The position numbers and the translations under genes are program-made. Under the pieces are notes generated by a model. The model searched no databases. It saw nothing but the letters and a program-made list of their open reading frames with translations, and was not told the DNA's origin. Source: Halorubrum cibi (GTDB lineage Archaea > Halobacteriota > Halobacteria > Halobacteriales > Haloferacaceae). From it: a DNA stretch of 64,000 nucleotides. Shown piece by piece: positions 26,516 through 35,867 of this stretch. Where the stretch lies: the NCBI RefSeq assembly GCF_900182635.1, contig NZ_FXTD01000004.1, positions 1-64,000 of the forward strand. The letters are read 5' to 3'. Within the stretch, counting starts at the first letter, position 1; every line of letters starts with the position of its first letter.

Positions 26516-27454
26516 ATGTTCGAATTCATCACTAACCCCGAGGAGCGCGGTCAGGTGGGTATCGGGACGCTCATCGTGTTCATCGCGATGGTGCTGGTGG
26601 CGGCGATCGCCGCCGGCGTCCTGATCAACACCGCCGGGTTCCTCCAGTCACAGGCGGAAGCGACCGGTCAGGAGAGTACGGACCTCGTCTCCGAACGCAT
26701 CGAAGTGGGCAGTTCCGTCGGCATCGTCGCCTCCGGAGCTGACACTCTCAAAGAGATCCGCGTGTCGGTCTCCGGTGCGCCCGGTTCTGACAACATCGAC
26801 TTGACCGAAACGACGATCCAGGCGGTCGGCCCGGACGGCCAGGAGAACCTGGTGTTCGTCCCCGGTGGGACGCTTGACACGTCCTACGGCAATGTCAGTG
26901 GAAACGAAACCGACGCCCAAGCGGAGGTTGACGTCGGTGCGAACACGCTAACCGCTAATGTCAGCATTGGCACGTCCGGGAACAACGATGAGTACAATCT
27001 CACGGTGACTGACGGTAGTAACACCGACTACACGACGATCAACGACTCTAGCTTCAGCAGCCCTGACACCGTGAACGTCGCCTTGACCAACCTCTCCGGT
27101 AACATGGCCAGTGGTGATGAGTTGACGGTCACTCTCAAGGCACCCGACGGCAGTGATCTCGACACCGACACCGTGGCCGTCGTCGACCTCGTGAGCGGGG
27201 TCAACGACCTCAGTGGTAGCCAGTTCGCGATCCGCGACGATGGCGACCTTCAGCGGAGCGCCGTGCTCGACAGCGAGTCGCAGTTCCAGATCCTCTTGAA
27301 TCCGGATGCCGGTGCGTTCAACGCTGACGGTACCGCCTTCAGCGAGGGCGAACAGGCGACCCTCGACATCGTCTCGCCCGCCGGCGCGACGACGCAGGTC
27401 GAGCTCCGCGCGCCCGACCTGTTCAACTCGGTAGACGAAGCGGTCAGGCTCTAA
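26516..27454 (+). CDS. arlA2: Archaellin, second filament subunit
   Basis: 312 residues. The N-terminal signal and assembly helix (EERG before QVGIGT) match arlA1, but the surface domain is about 110 residues longer and rich in Thr, Asn and Asp. It has several N-x-S/T sites (NVSGNET, NVSIG, NLTVT, NDSS, NLSG). The DNA of the variable part is less GC-biased than its surroundings. Such two-archaellin operons are normal in haloarchaea and make a composite filament. Confidence 0.94.
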   Translation: MFEFITNPEERGQVGIGTLIVFIAMVLVAAIAAGVLINTAGFLQSQAEATGQESTDLVSERIEVGSSVGIVASGADTLKEIRVSVSGAPGSDNIDLTETTIQAVGPDGQENLVFVPGGTLDTSYGNVSGNETDAQAEVDVGANTLTANVSIGTSGNNDEYNLTVTDGSNTDYTTINDSSFSSPDTVNVALTNLSGNMASGDELTVTLKAPDGSDLDTDTVAVVDLVSGVNDLSGSQFAIRDDGDLQRSAVLDSESQFQILLNPDAGAFNADGTAFSEGEQATLDIVSPAGATTQVELRAPDLFNSVDEAVRL

Positions 27455-27539
27455 CGAGCCTCGAATAGCCCGTTAACCACGTCCCCGGCGGACCGGTCCG
27501 CCCGGAACACCTATTTTCTCGCGTCACCACGGCTACGCC

Positions 27540-28196
27540 ATGAGTGACCACGACGCATCGCCGGCCGACCCCGAAGAACTCGATTTCACCGACGACGAGA
27601 ACGTCGTCGAGATCGGGGAAGGCCGGTACGTCGTCGGAACCAACGGCCGGCCCAACGTCCGACGGCGGTCCCCCGAGCCGGAACCCGGCCCGGCCGACGA
27701 CTCGGGATTCCGGTCGCCGACGGACCCCGCCCCCGCCGACGAGCGCGAACCGGTCGCCGGGGAACGGGGTCGTGCGCGCGGTGGGGCGGGCGGCTCGGGC
27801 GGTGCGGACGGCTCCTCGGGCGCCGAAGGTGGCGACGCCGGCGTCGACCGCCGGGCGGTGAGCCGGTGGCTGGCGGACTCTTTCGACGACGACGGCTTCG
27901 ACTACGGGGTCGACATGACGCTCCACGCGAAGGGGTCGACCGCCCGCAACCGCATGGTCTCGAACGACGTGACGGCGACGTTCGACAACACCCTCTCGTG
28001 GTTCGTCGCCAACGCCGGGCCGGGAACCGATCCGGCGGAGGCGCTCGGGCTGCTCCTCGTCGCCGCCGACACCCCGATCGACCTGCCGCCGGTGGCGATC
28101 AAACGCTTCGCGGCGAGCCGGGGCCTCTCCGCCGACGACTCCATCGGCGAGTTGATCCGCGCCGCCGAGAATGCCGGTGGATTCCGGATCGAGTGA
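27540..28196 (+). CDS. DUF7500-like protein next to the archaellins
   Basis: 218 residues. The first 110 are acidic and then Pro/Gly/Ala-rich, with an early EIGEGRYVVGTNGRPNV segment. The C-terminal 100 form a compact helical domain (DRRAVSRWLADSFDDDGFDYG...RNRMVSNDVTATFDNTLSWF). No enzyme motif is seen. It resembles, from memory, a haloarchaeal family found in archaellum clusters; the role is unknown. A typical repeat copy lies immediately downstream. Confidence 0.7.
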   Translation: MSDHDASPADPEELDFTDDENVVEIGEGRYVVGTNGRPNVRRRSPEPEPGPADDSGFRSPTDPAPADEREPVAGERGRARGGAGGSGGADGSSGAEGGDAGVDRRAVSRWLADSFDDDGFDYGVDMTLHAKGSTARNRMVSNDVTATFDNTLSWFVANAGPGTDPAEALGLLLVAADTPIDLPPVAIKRFAASRGLSADDSIGELIRAAENAGGFRIE

Positions 28197-28237
28197 GATC
28201 GGGCGGATCGGTTGGTTGTGATCGATTCTGACGCGGC

Positions 28238-28602
28238 GAACACCACCAAAGCCCCAGTCGCGAGGGCGCCGTACGCTCGCTGCGCTCCTCGGTCACTCGT
28301 TTCACTCGCTCCCTGCGGTGCTTGCGTCGCCTACGGCGCCCTCGCGACTGCCCCTTTGAGTCCCACCCAGACTGCCCAGCACCACCGGAAGACGATCGCC
28401 TCGCTCCGCTCGGCGCTGCGACTTCCGTACTCCCGCTCGCTTCGCTCGCGGGACCGCACCTCACGCCTCCCCAGCCTCGTCGGTCGCCAGCGGCGACCGA
28501 CTCCCTCGCGGGCTCTCGCCGGCGGCGGAGCCGCCGGCTGTCAGAGGGACCTTCGGTCCCTCCCTACTCGCGCCCTGTCGGGCGCTCGGAGGCGCGCCAC
28601 CG
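28238..28602. repeat. Multi-hairpin dispersed repeat, copy B (long form)
   Basis: It fills the 428-base gap between two converging genes. Blocks: CACCAAAGCCCCAG (28244-28257), GCCCCTTTGAGTCCCACC (28350-28367), CACCTCACGCCTCCCCAGC (28457-28475), CCCTCGCG and GCGCGCCACCG at the end. A perfect 17-bp stem (28257-28273 with 28332-28348) is bounded by the first two blocks. Further perfect hairpins include 28479-28501 (10-bp arms, AGC loop) and stems near 28527-28577. It has no coding character. Confidence 0.88.
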
Positions 28603-28624
28603 TTTAAACCGACCACATCTCGAA

Positions 28625-29095
28625 CTATAACACGAAGAATAGCGCCGCGCCGAGAACCACGAAGACGACGTACAGCCCGGCCATCGCCTCCCGCTTGAAC
28701 GTCCCGCCGACGGGAAGCCCGAGCAGCCGACGGGTCGGCGGAAGGATCGCGATCCCGCCGAGCAGCAGGAGCCACGCGCCGGGGTTCGTGATCTGCGTGA
28801 GCGCGACCACGATCGTCGCGTACCCGAGCACGTAGGTCCCCCGCCGCCACAGCTGTTCCCGCTCGGTGAGTTCCTCGGCGGCGACGCCGAATACGTCGGC
28901 CGCGGTGATGTCGCCGCTTCCGCTGGCTCCGCCACTGCCGCCTCCCCCGCCCGACCCCGCGGCCACCTGCTCCGCCTGCCGCTTTACGTACTGGTCGAGC
29001 TCCTCGGCGGCCTCCTCGTTCTGCGGCGCGCCGCACTGCGAGCAGAATCGAGCGGAGTCGTCGATCGACGCCTCACAGCGGGGACAGGACTTCAT
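28625..29095 (-). CDS. Zinc-ribbon membrane protein
   Basis: About 156 residues. An N-terminal double-Cys zinc ribbon (MKSCPRCEASIDDSARFCSQCGAP) is followed by a Gly/Ser linker and three or four hydrophobic segments (TYVLGYATIVVALTQI, AWLLLLGGIAILPPTRRLLG, MAGLYVVFVVLGAALFFVL). The domain layout is common in haloarchaea; no catalytic role is visible. The ATG at 29095 is chosen because a TATA-like AGTTAAGC lies about 30 bases upstream; a frame continuing to 29932 is a shadow of the glycoprotein gene. Confidence 0.78.
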   Translation of the reverse strand: MKSCPRCEASIDDSARFCSQCGAPQNEEAAEELDQYVKRQAEQVAAGSGGGGGSGGASGSGDITAADVFGVAAEELTEREQLWRRGTYVLGYATIVVALTQITNPGAWLLLLGGIAILPPTRRLLGLPVGGTFKREAMAGLYVVFVVLGAALFFVL

Positions 29096-29324
29096 CCTCA
29101 TCGGAACGGCACCGCGGTCGGGCTTAACTCTTCGGTCCGCGGTCGGCTTCGACCGGGATCTCGGATCGTCAAATCGAACGTATATGGCTTCTTCCTCGTA
29201 ATCACGACCGATCCGCTCGTTTTCCGTGCTGATAATCGGGGGCGTACGTTTTAGTCGGAACGACGCCGAGTCGATCCAGACGACCGCCGGTCCGTCCGCG
29301 GACGGACCGCGCGAACGACCAACG

Positions 29325-31772
29325 ATGTCACAGCCACCCCCGCCACCATCGACGAACCCTCCGAACCAGTCCGTCGACGCCGACTCGATCCTCGCCTCGA
29401 CTCTCGAGCGGGAATCGATCGGGAGGGTGCTCGCCGTCGGATCCCTGAGCATCGCTCTCCTCGGATTCCTCCTCGTCGGAGCGACTCCCCTCGGTGTGAT
29501 GCCGGTCGGCGACGCGGCCGCCGCGGCCGATCCGTTGCCGTCCGAGACGACGTCGATCGATGCCGGAGTGACGGACGCCCCGGCGGCGGTGGACGCGTCC
29601 TTCGGGTCGGACACGTACACGACGACCGCCGGCGACCTCGTCGACGTCTCCGTCGACGTCGGGGAGGGAACGAAGTACCTCCTCGTGGGCGGGAACCGAC
29701 TCACCGATCCGAACGCACCGGTGGGGTTCGTCGACGTGATCGAGGTCAGCGGCGAAGGATCCGTCGAACTGACCCTCAACACCCGCACGGCGGGCACGGG
29801 GGTGGAGTACGCGTCCGTCACGAGCGAGGAAGGGAGCGCCTCCAGTTGTTCCGTCTCCGGCTGCTCGCTCGCGTTCGTCGACGAGGACGGCGAGCAGGTC
29901 GCGAACTCCCTCTCCGGGCTCCCGTCGAGCACGGGCGCTGACGGGCCGGTGCGCCCGCTCGCCCCCGAGCGCTACCGCCTCTCGCTCGTCGACAACGCGA
30001 CGTTCACCGTCGACGAGGAGGGCGTCGTCGCTCCCGCGGCCGCCTCCGATCGGTCGAAACTCGTCATCACCGAGCCCGAACGCCGGCTCGGCGAGGAGAT
30101 CGAGGTGTTCACGACGATGCCGGGCGACTCGGATTCCGGCGTCGAGGCGGTCGGCTCCCTGCGGAGCGACGGCCTCGAGCGGTCGGCCGTCACGAAGGGC
30201 GACCGGCTCGTGATCGGCGTCGACGCCGCCGGGATCTGGGGTGCGATGTCACACCTCGCCGACGAGCGGGGCGCGGGTCCGGTCACCGCGGGCGAGAACG
30301 CGACTGGCGCGGTCCTCGCCGACCTGCTCGCCGCCGAAGAAGGGGTATCCCTGGAGATCGAACAGACGAACCCCGGTCGCAACGAGCCGGCGACGCGGAT
30401 CGGCCCCGACGAGCTCGAGGACGCCACGCTGATCTTCGAGTCGGCAAACGAGCTCGAGCCGGCGCCCGACGATCCCACCGCCGGCCGTCTCTACCTCGTG
30501 ATCGACACGAGCGACGGGAACGCGATCGGCGACCGGCTCGACCCCGGCGAGGAGTACCGCGTCGAGTTCGGGCTCGAGGGGGTCGACGGCGAGCGGTACC
30601 GGTTCGCGGAGGATCCCGGCTCCGTCGACGCCGACCCGCCGTTCGCGGCCGCCTCCGTCGGCGACGACGGCGTCCCCGAGCAGTTCCCGTACTTCTCGAC
30701 CGACGAGACGGGCGTCTCCGTCGAGGCGTCGTTCTCGATCAGCGAGCGGTACCTCCGGTACGACCACGTCACCGACGACGGCGAGATACTCGTCGACGGG
30801 AGCGGGGTGACCGGGACGACCACGCTGTTGCCCGCTAACGAGCTGACGGCCGCGTTCGCGTACGACGGCGGAGAGACGCCACAGGCCTCCGAGTCGACGG
30901 TCCGGATCGGCGACGACGGGACGTTCAGCGTCGATCCCGGCATCGGCGAGGCGCGGCCCGGCGACCGCCTCACGTTCGATCTGTACGCCGATTCGCGACC
31001 CTACGACAGCCGGACGGCGATCGTCGTCGCGGACGCCACCGACCCCGACCGGCTGCGGCTCGACGACGAGACCACCGAGCTCAACGTGACCCGTGGCGAC
31101 ACGCTCTCCGAGCTGTCCGTGACGGTTCGAAACGCCGGTGCCGTCGAGGGTCGAGAGCTGTTGTCGCTCGACGTCGCCGGCGGAGAGATCTACGAGGAGC
31201 GATACGTAACTGCCGGCCCGGACGAGCCGAAGAACGAGACGTTCAACGGGACGACGGTCGACCTCGACCCCGGCACGTACTCGTACACGCTGGCGATCGA
31301 CGGCGACGAGACGACGGGCACGCTGCGGGTCGAACCTGACCCCGCAGTGACGCAGATCGACGACGAGGCGGATGTCGGAGACGACACCGGGACGGAGAAC
31401 GGAAACGGAACGGAAGTCGCGAACGGAACGGAGTCCGGAAGCGACACCGAGACGGCGAACGGTACGGACCCCGACGGCGCGGGATCCGGAAACGATACTG
31501 ACACCGGAAGCGACGCCGATGCCGGAAACGACACTGACACCGGAAACGACACCGACGCCGCGAACGGAAGCGAAACCGGCACCGCGGATGATGAAGGAAA
31601 CGGGACCGACACGGCGGCCGGAAACGGGTCAGCCCTCAACGGAACCGACGGCGACGACCCGGAGACTCCCACCGATCCGGCGACGCCGGGGTTGATCCCG
31701 GTCGGTACCCGTGAGGCGTTCGGTGGTACGGTCGTCGTGGGCGCGACGTACCTGATCGACCACTGGCTGTGA
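29325..31772 (+). CDS. Large DUF7827-type surface glycoprotein
   Basis: 815 residues. A Pro-rich cytoplasmic start (MSQPPPPPSTNPP) and an N-terminal hydrophobic anchor or signal (VLAVGSLSIALLGFLLVGA) precede several beta-sandwich repeats of the haloarchaeal DUF7827 type (LVDVSVDVGEGTKYLLVGG, FTVDEEGV). A CARDB-like domain near 600-680 and a 110-residue tail made mostly of NDTDTG/NGT units, dense in N-glycosylation sites, follow. It ends in a weak hydrophobic segment, not an obvious PGF-CTERM signal. It lies inside the motility locus between arlA and cheY. Confidence 0.8.
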   Translation: MSQPPPPPSTNPPNQSVDADSILASTLERESIGRVLAVGSLSIALLGFLLVGATPLGVMPVGDAAAAADPLPSETTSIDAGVTDAPAAVDASFGSDTYTTTAGDLVDVSVDVGEGTKYLLVGGNRLTDPNAPVGFVDVIEVSGEGSVELTLNTRTAGTGVEYASVTSEEGSASSCSVSGCSLAFVDEDGEQVANSLSGLPSSTGADGPVRPLAPERYRLSLVDNATFTVDEEGVVAPAAASDRSKLVITEPERRLGEEIEVFTTMPGDSDSGVEAVGSLRSDGLERSAVTKGDRLVIGVDAAGIWGAMSHLADERGAGPVTAGENATGAVLADLLAAEEGVSLEIEQTNPGRNEPATRIGPDELEDATLIFESANELEPAPDDPTAGRLYLVIDTSDGNAIGDRLDPGEEYRVEFGLEGVDGERYRFAEDPGSVDADPPFAAASVGDDGVPEQFPYFSTDETGVSVEASFSISERYLRYDHVTDDGEILVDGSGVTGTTTLLPANELTAAFAYDGGETPQASESTVRIGDDGTFSVDPGIGEARPGDRLTFDLYADSRPYDSRTAIVVADATDPDRLRLDDETTELNVTRGDTLSELSVTVRNAGAVEGRELLSLDVAGGEIYEERYVTAGPDEPKNETFNGTTVDLDPGTYSYTLAIDGDETTGTLRVEPDPAVTQIDDEADVGDDTGTENGNGTEVANGTESGSDTETANGTDPDGAGSGNDTDTGSDADAGNDTDTGNDTDAANGSETGTADDEGNGTDTAAGNGSALNGTDGDDPETPTDPATPGLIPVGTREAFGGTVVVGATYLIDHWL

Positions 31773-31880
31773 GCTGATCGACCACCGTCGTGCTTCCGGT
31801 CGGATGGAATCCACGTTCGTTCTCATCGCTGAGAACCGCGGGCGAGCGGTTAAGTGGACGCTGGCTCCGAGTTCGTGTAT

Positions 31881-32237
31881 ATGGCGAAGCGCGTGCTCAT
31901 CGCGGACGACTCGGAGTTCATGCGGAACCTGCTCCGCGAGATCCTCGAAGGGGAGTTCGAGATCGTCGGCGAGGCGGAGAACGGGGTGGAAGCGGTGAAC
32001 ATGTACGACGAACACGGCCCCGACCTCGTGATGATGGACATCGTGATGCCCATCCGCGACGGGATCGAGGCGACGACGGAGATCAAAGGCGACGACCCGG
32101 AGGCGACGGTGATCATGTGTACGAGCGTCGGCCAGGAGGAGAAGATGAAAGCGGCGATCAAAGCCGGGGCGGAGGGGTACATCACGAAGCCGTTTCAGAA
32201 GCCGAACGTCCTCGACGCCATCGGGTCGGCGGTCTGA
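31881..32237 (+). CDS. cheY: Chemotaxis response regulator CheY
   Basis: 118 residues, one receiver domain. IADDSEF (acidic pair), phospho-acceptor Asp in LVMMDIVMPIRDG, Thr in MCTSVG and Lys in YITKPFQKP are all present. It relays signals from the chemotaxis kinase to the archaellum through archaeal CheF (not in this window). Its TGA overlaps the cheC ATG (TGATG). A TATA-like GGTTAAGTG lies about 30 bases before the ATG. Confidence 0.95.
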   Translation: MAKRVLIADDSEFMRNLLREILEGEFEIVGEAENGVEAVNMYDEHGPDLVMMDIVMPIRDGIEATTEIKGDDPEATVIMCTSVGQEEKMKAAIKAGAEGYITKPFQKPNVLDAIGSAV

Positions 32238-33439
32238 TGCGCGTCGACGTCCGAGCGCTCGGCGCGTGTAACCGGCTCGCCGAGCGCGGCGCCGAACGCG
32301 CGGCCAACGCGCTGGGGGAGCTGACGGGGTCGGACCTCGCGGTCGAGGTGACGGGGGCGAGCGTCGCCACCGGCGAGGACCTCGCGGAGGCCTTCTCCGG
32401 CCGCGAGTCGATCGGCGTGCGCGTCGGACTCGACGGCGGTCTGGAGGGACAGGCGGTGCTCGCGTTCGACGCCGAACAGATCGACGGGCTGCTCTCGGTG
32501 CTTCCCGGCGGCGCGTCGATGGGTCGGAGCGCGGTGACGGAGGTCGGAAACATCGCGCTCGGCGGCTTCCTCGACGGCTGGGCGAACTACCTCGGACGCG
32601 CGATCGACATGACTCCGCCGCGGTACTTCGAGGCCGACGGCGCGGCGGTGCTGCCGGACGGCGCGCTCGCCGGCGACGGCGTCTTCCTCTTCGAGAGCCG
32701 ACTCGACGCCACGGGAACGGACCTCGACTTCTCGATCTACATGCTGCCCGACTCCGGGCCGTTCCGCGACCTCGTGGTCGGCAAGACCGCCACGGCGGCG
32801 ACCGTCGGCGCGGAGGGTGCCGGCGGCTCCGCGGGCGGGGCGAACGCCACCGCGGTCCCGTACGAGTCGCTCTCGACGTTCGCGTCGCTGGCGAAGCGCG
32901 GCTCGGCGAACGCCGCCGACAACATCGGGATGATGACCGGGCTCGAGACGACCGTCGACGTGAGTCGGCTCCGGTTCGTCCCGCTCGCGGACGTGCCGAG
33001 CGAGGTGGGCACGGAGCCGCACGCGGGGACCGTCTTCGAACTTCAAGGGAAGCCGAGCGGCTACCTCGCGATCCTCTTTTCGGAGGAGTCGGCGGCGGCG
33101 ATCGCCGAGGCGATGCTTCCGATGGAGCCGGACCAGCCGCTCGGTGACATGGCCGAGAACGCGCTCTGTGAGCTCGGCAACGTGATGACGAGCGGCTTCA
33201 TCGACGGCTGGGCGAACGTCCTCGGCACGTCCATTTCACACTCGCCGCCGGAGTTCGTCCACGACATCGGGTCGGCGACGGTCAGCCCGCTCGTCGCCTC
33301 GCTGAGTCGACGTCAGGACTACGGGTTCGTCATCGACGCCGCCATCCGGACGGAGGGCATCCAAGCACGCTGTGACGTGTACGCGCTCCCTGACGAGCGC
33401 GAACTGGCCGCGGCGCTGGAACGCCTCTCGGAGACATGA
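32237..33439 (+). CDS. cheC: Double-domain CheC phosphatase-type protein
   Basis: 400 residues with two CheC/CheX-type modules. Helical start ALGACNRLAERGAERAANALG in the first module and FASLAKRGSANAADNIGMMTG in the second. Each has the D/S-x3-E-x2-N-x22-P-type motif: VTEVGNIALGGFLDGWANYLG and MAENALCELGNVMTSGFIDG in the C-terminal part. CheC dephosphorylates CheY and binds CheD. It lies between cheY and cheD with overlaps at both ends, so the three are coupled. Confidence 0.92.
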   Translation: MRVDVRALGACNRLAERGAERAANALGELTGSDLAVEVTGASVATGEDLAEAFSGRESIGVRVGLDGGLEGQAVLAFDAEQIDGLLSVLPGGASMGRSAVTEVGNIALGGFLDGWANYLGRAIDMTPPRYFEADGAAVLPDGALAGDGVFLFESRLDATGTDLDFSIYMLPDSGPFRDLVVGKTATAATVGAEGAGGSAGGANATAVPYESLSTFASLAKRGSANAADNIGMMTGLETTVDVSRLRFVPLADVPSEVGTEPHAGTVFELQGKPSGYLAILFSEESAAAIAEAMLPMEPDQPLGDMAENALCELGNVMTSGFIDGWANVLGTSISHSPPEFVHDIGSATVSPLVASLSRRQDYGFVIDAAIRTEGIQARCDVYALPDERELAAALERLSET

Positions 33440-33957
33440 GCCACCTCACGCCGTCGGGGGATCGGACCGCCTCGAACCGGGGCGAACCCCCCCGACGCGT
33501 GAAGGTCGGCGTCGGCGATCTCGCCGTCGTGAACGACGGCGCGACCCTGACGACGAGCGGCCTCGGCTCCTGTGTCGCGGTCGCGCTCGTCGATCCCGTG
33601 ACCGACACGCGCGGACTCCTCCACGCCATGCTGCCGTCCGCCGACGGGAACGCCTCGCACACGCCCCGCCCGGCGAAGTACGTCGATTCGGGGCTCGGGA
33701 CGCTCGTCGACGAGTTGGCGTCGGCCGGTGCGTCGCCCGCTCGGCTCGAGGCCCGACTCGTCGGCGGTGCGGAGATGCTCGATCTCACGGCCGCGGTCGG
33801 TCCGCGAAACGTCGACCGCGCCCGCGAGTGTCTGGAGGACGCCGGAATTCCGATCGTCGCCAGCGACGTCGGCGACGCGGTCGGCCGGACGGTGCGGTTC
33901 CTGTCCGGCGGCGACCTCGCCGTCCGGGCGGCCGACGGGTTCGAGCGGACGTTGTGA
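33436..33957 (+). CDS. cheD: Chemoreceptor glutamine deamidase CheD
   Basis: 173 residues. The catalytic Cys46 in TTSGLGSCVAVAL and His63 in GLLHAMLP fit the CheD family, which deamidates receptors and pairs with CheC in adaptation. The ATG overlaps the cheC TGA. The gap to arlCE is about 95 bases. Confidence 0.93.
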   Translation: MSHLTPSGDRTASNRGEPPRRVKVGVGDLAVVNDGATLTTSGLGSCVAVALVDPVTDTRGLLHAMLPSADGNASHTPRPAKYVDSGLGTLVDELASAGASPARLEARLVGGAEMLDLTAAVGPRNVDRARECLEDAGIPIVASDVGDAVGRTVRFLSGGDLAVRAADGFERTL

Positions 33958-34052
33958 GACCCTCGGTGAGATCGAGCGTCGTCACGCCAGTTTTCTCACA
34001 CGTGATATTTTGAGGGGTGGGTTGAAGTGTCGTCTGGGGGTTGCTGTGATCA

Positions 34053-35867
34053 ATGGGCCTCGAACTATCGGTGTGGGGCGTCTCGACGGCCGCTTGGACA
34101 GTCGCCACGCTGGGGCTCGTCGGTGCGAGCGTTCTCGACCGGTTCCTCGACGATGACGGGGACGACGCGGACGGTGGCGACGACGTCTTCGGTAGTGGTG
34201 GAATGGGAGGCGGTGGCGGAATGGGAGACAGCGGTATGGGAGGAGGCGGCGGTATGGGAGGCGGCGGTATGGGAGGCGGCGGTATGGGAGGCGACGGCGG
34301 AATGGGGGACGACGGAAGCATGAGTGACGGCGGTATGGCCGGCGGAATGGGGGGTGGCGATTTCGACGATTTCGACGGCATGGACGAGTGGGACGACGGG
34401 TTCGGCGACGGCGGGGGCGGAAGCGGCTCCGACACCGACGAGTTGGAGAAGCGCCTCGACGACCTCGAAGCCGAGGTCGCCACCCTCTCCTCCACGGTGT
34501 CGACGGTGCGGTCGGAGAACGAGGAGATCTCCGCCGCGGTCGACGACATCGAGGAGGACGTTCGGAACCTCCTCGACATCTACGAGATGGTCACCCGCGG
34601 GATCAACCCGTTCGTCGACGAGTCCAGCGGATTCAACGGCGGCGGTGCGGCCGAGAATTCCTTTGGCCTCTTCGACGACGACGGCGACGACGAGGCGGAA
34701 GCGGAACTCGACGACGACGTCGCGAGCGCCGACGCGGACGGGTTCTTCGACGAGGAGTTGCTCGACGAGGACGACGGACTCGACGACTTCGACGACCTCG
34801 AGGACGCGGACGACGCGGACGAACCGAACGGCGAACCGGACGACGGCGAACCCGCCGACGCCGCGTCCGAGACCGAACCGGCGGAGGAAGACGACGACAT
34901 GAACGACGACGGAAAGAGCTTCAGCGAACTCAAAGAGGAGTACGACTCCGGGGAGGCCGACTGGGCCGATGACGCCGGCGACGAGACGGCATCCGAGGAG
35001 GACGCCTTCGACGACGGGACGGATCCGTTCGACGACGACGGTCTCGGCGACGGCCTCGACGACGGCGTCGGGGGCGACGGTTTCGACGAGGACCTCGGGG
35101 ACGGACCGGACGACGGCCTCGACGACGTCGGGGGCGAGACGGTCGGGGACGACCGCGCGGCCGGATCGCACGGCCCGACGCCGGGCGGCGATCCTGCCGA
35201 GGCGACCGGAGACGGCTTCGAGTACGTCGGGGACGACGACCTCTCGGGCCGTCGTGGAAAGCCGTACCTCACCGAGTTACCCGGCGACTACGTCGGCGAC
35301 CTGCTCGTGATGGAGTGGCTGGAGTTCCTCGTCACCGAGAGCGACGTCACCGACGCGGTGCGGGCGGTGAACTACTACGAGCGGATCGAGTGGGTCGGCC
35401 CCGACGCCGCCGCGCGGCTCCGGGATTTCCTCTCGGGTTTCGGCACGATCGACCGCAACCTCGTCGACCGGCCGGGGACCGACCGCCTGGTCCGTGAACA
35501 CCACACCCGGAGTCTGCGGTACATCACGCAACTCAACGGGACGGGCGGGCATCTCGTCCTCCTCGACCGCTGGGACGACCTCGCCGGCGGATCGATAGTC
35601 GGCGGGGGGCCGCCGTCTCCCGCCCGCGGCTCTCGCGGTCCTCGTGACGCCCGCGGACGCGAACGGCGTGATTCACCCCCCAACGGAACCGGGGGGGATA
35701 CCCACGAGCGGCGAAACGGCGCGGATCCGCGGGACGAGAGCGACCGTCGTTCGCGACCCGACGACGGCCGCGACCGAAACGGGAGATCGCCCCGACCGAT
35801 GAACGACCCGGATCCGCATCCCGACCGCGCCGACCCGGCGGACGGAGGGTGGGGAGATGGGCGTTAG
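34053..35867 (+). CDS. arlCE: Archaellum fusion protein ArlCE
   Basis: 604 residues. An N-terminal hydrophobic segment (STAAWTVATLGLVGASVL) is followed by a long Gly/Met-rich repeat tract (GMGGG units, about 48-105), a coiled coil (DELEKRLDDLEAEVATLSSTV), a hugely acidic linker (about 200-385) and the conserved FlaD/E domain (GKPYLTELPGDYVGDLLVMEW, about 395-500). A Arg/Asp/Pro-rich tail of about 90 residues follows. It should link the switch and motor at the cytoplasmic ring. TATA-like GATATTTTG near 34003-34012 suggests its own promoter. Confidence 0.9.
   Translation: MGLELSVWGVSTAAWTVATLGLVGASVLDRFLDDDGDDADGGDDVFGSGGMGGGGGMGDSGMGGGGGMGGGGMGGGGMGGDGGMGDDGSMSDGGMAGGMGGGDFDDFDGMDEWDDGFGDGGGGSGSDTDELEKRLDDLEAEVATLSSTVSTVRSENEEISAAVDDIEEDVRNLLDIYEMVTRGINPFVDESSGFNGGGAAENSFGLFDDDGDDEAEAELDDDVASADADGFFDEELLDEDDGLDDFDDLEDADDADEPNGEPDDGEPADAASETEPAEEDDDMNDDGKSFSELKEEYDSGEADWADDAGDETASEEDAFDDGTDPFDDDGLGDGLDDGVGGDGFDEDLGDGPDDGLDDVGGETVGDDRAAGSHGPTPGGDPAEATGDGFEYVGDDDLSGRRGKPYLTELPGDYVGDLLVMEWLEFLVTESDVTDAVRAVNYYERIEWVGPDAAARLRDFLSGFGTIDRNLVDRPGTDRLVREHHTRSLRYITQLNGTGGHLVLLDRWDDLAGGSIVGGGPPSPARGSRGPRDARGRERRDSPPNGTGGDTHERRNGADPRDESDRRSRPDDGRDRNGRSPRPMNDPDPHPDRADPADGGWGDGR

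Noticed and set aside
28212..28607. Open frame in the gap after the DUF7500 gene
   Set aside because: It coincides with repeat copy B, where the sequence constraint is on stems rather than codons.
34200..34340. Possible coding frameshift or repeat expansion error in arlCE
   Set aside because: The Gly-Met repeat tract stays in frame and the same type of tract is plausible for a flexible linker.
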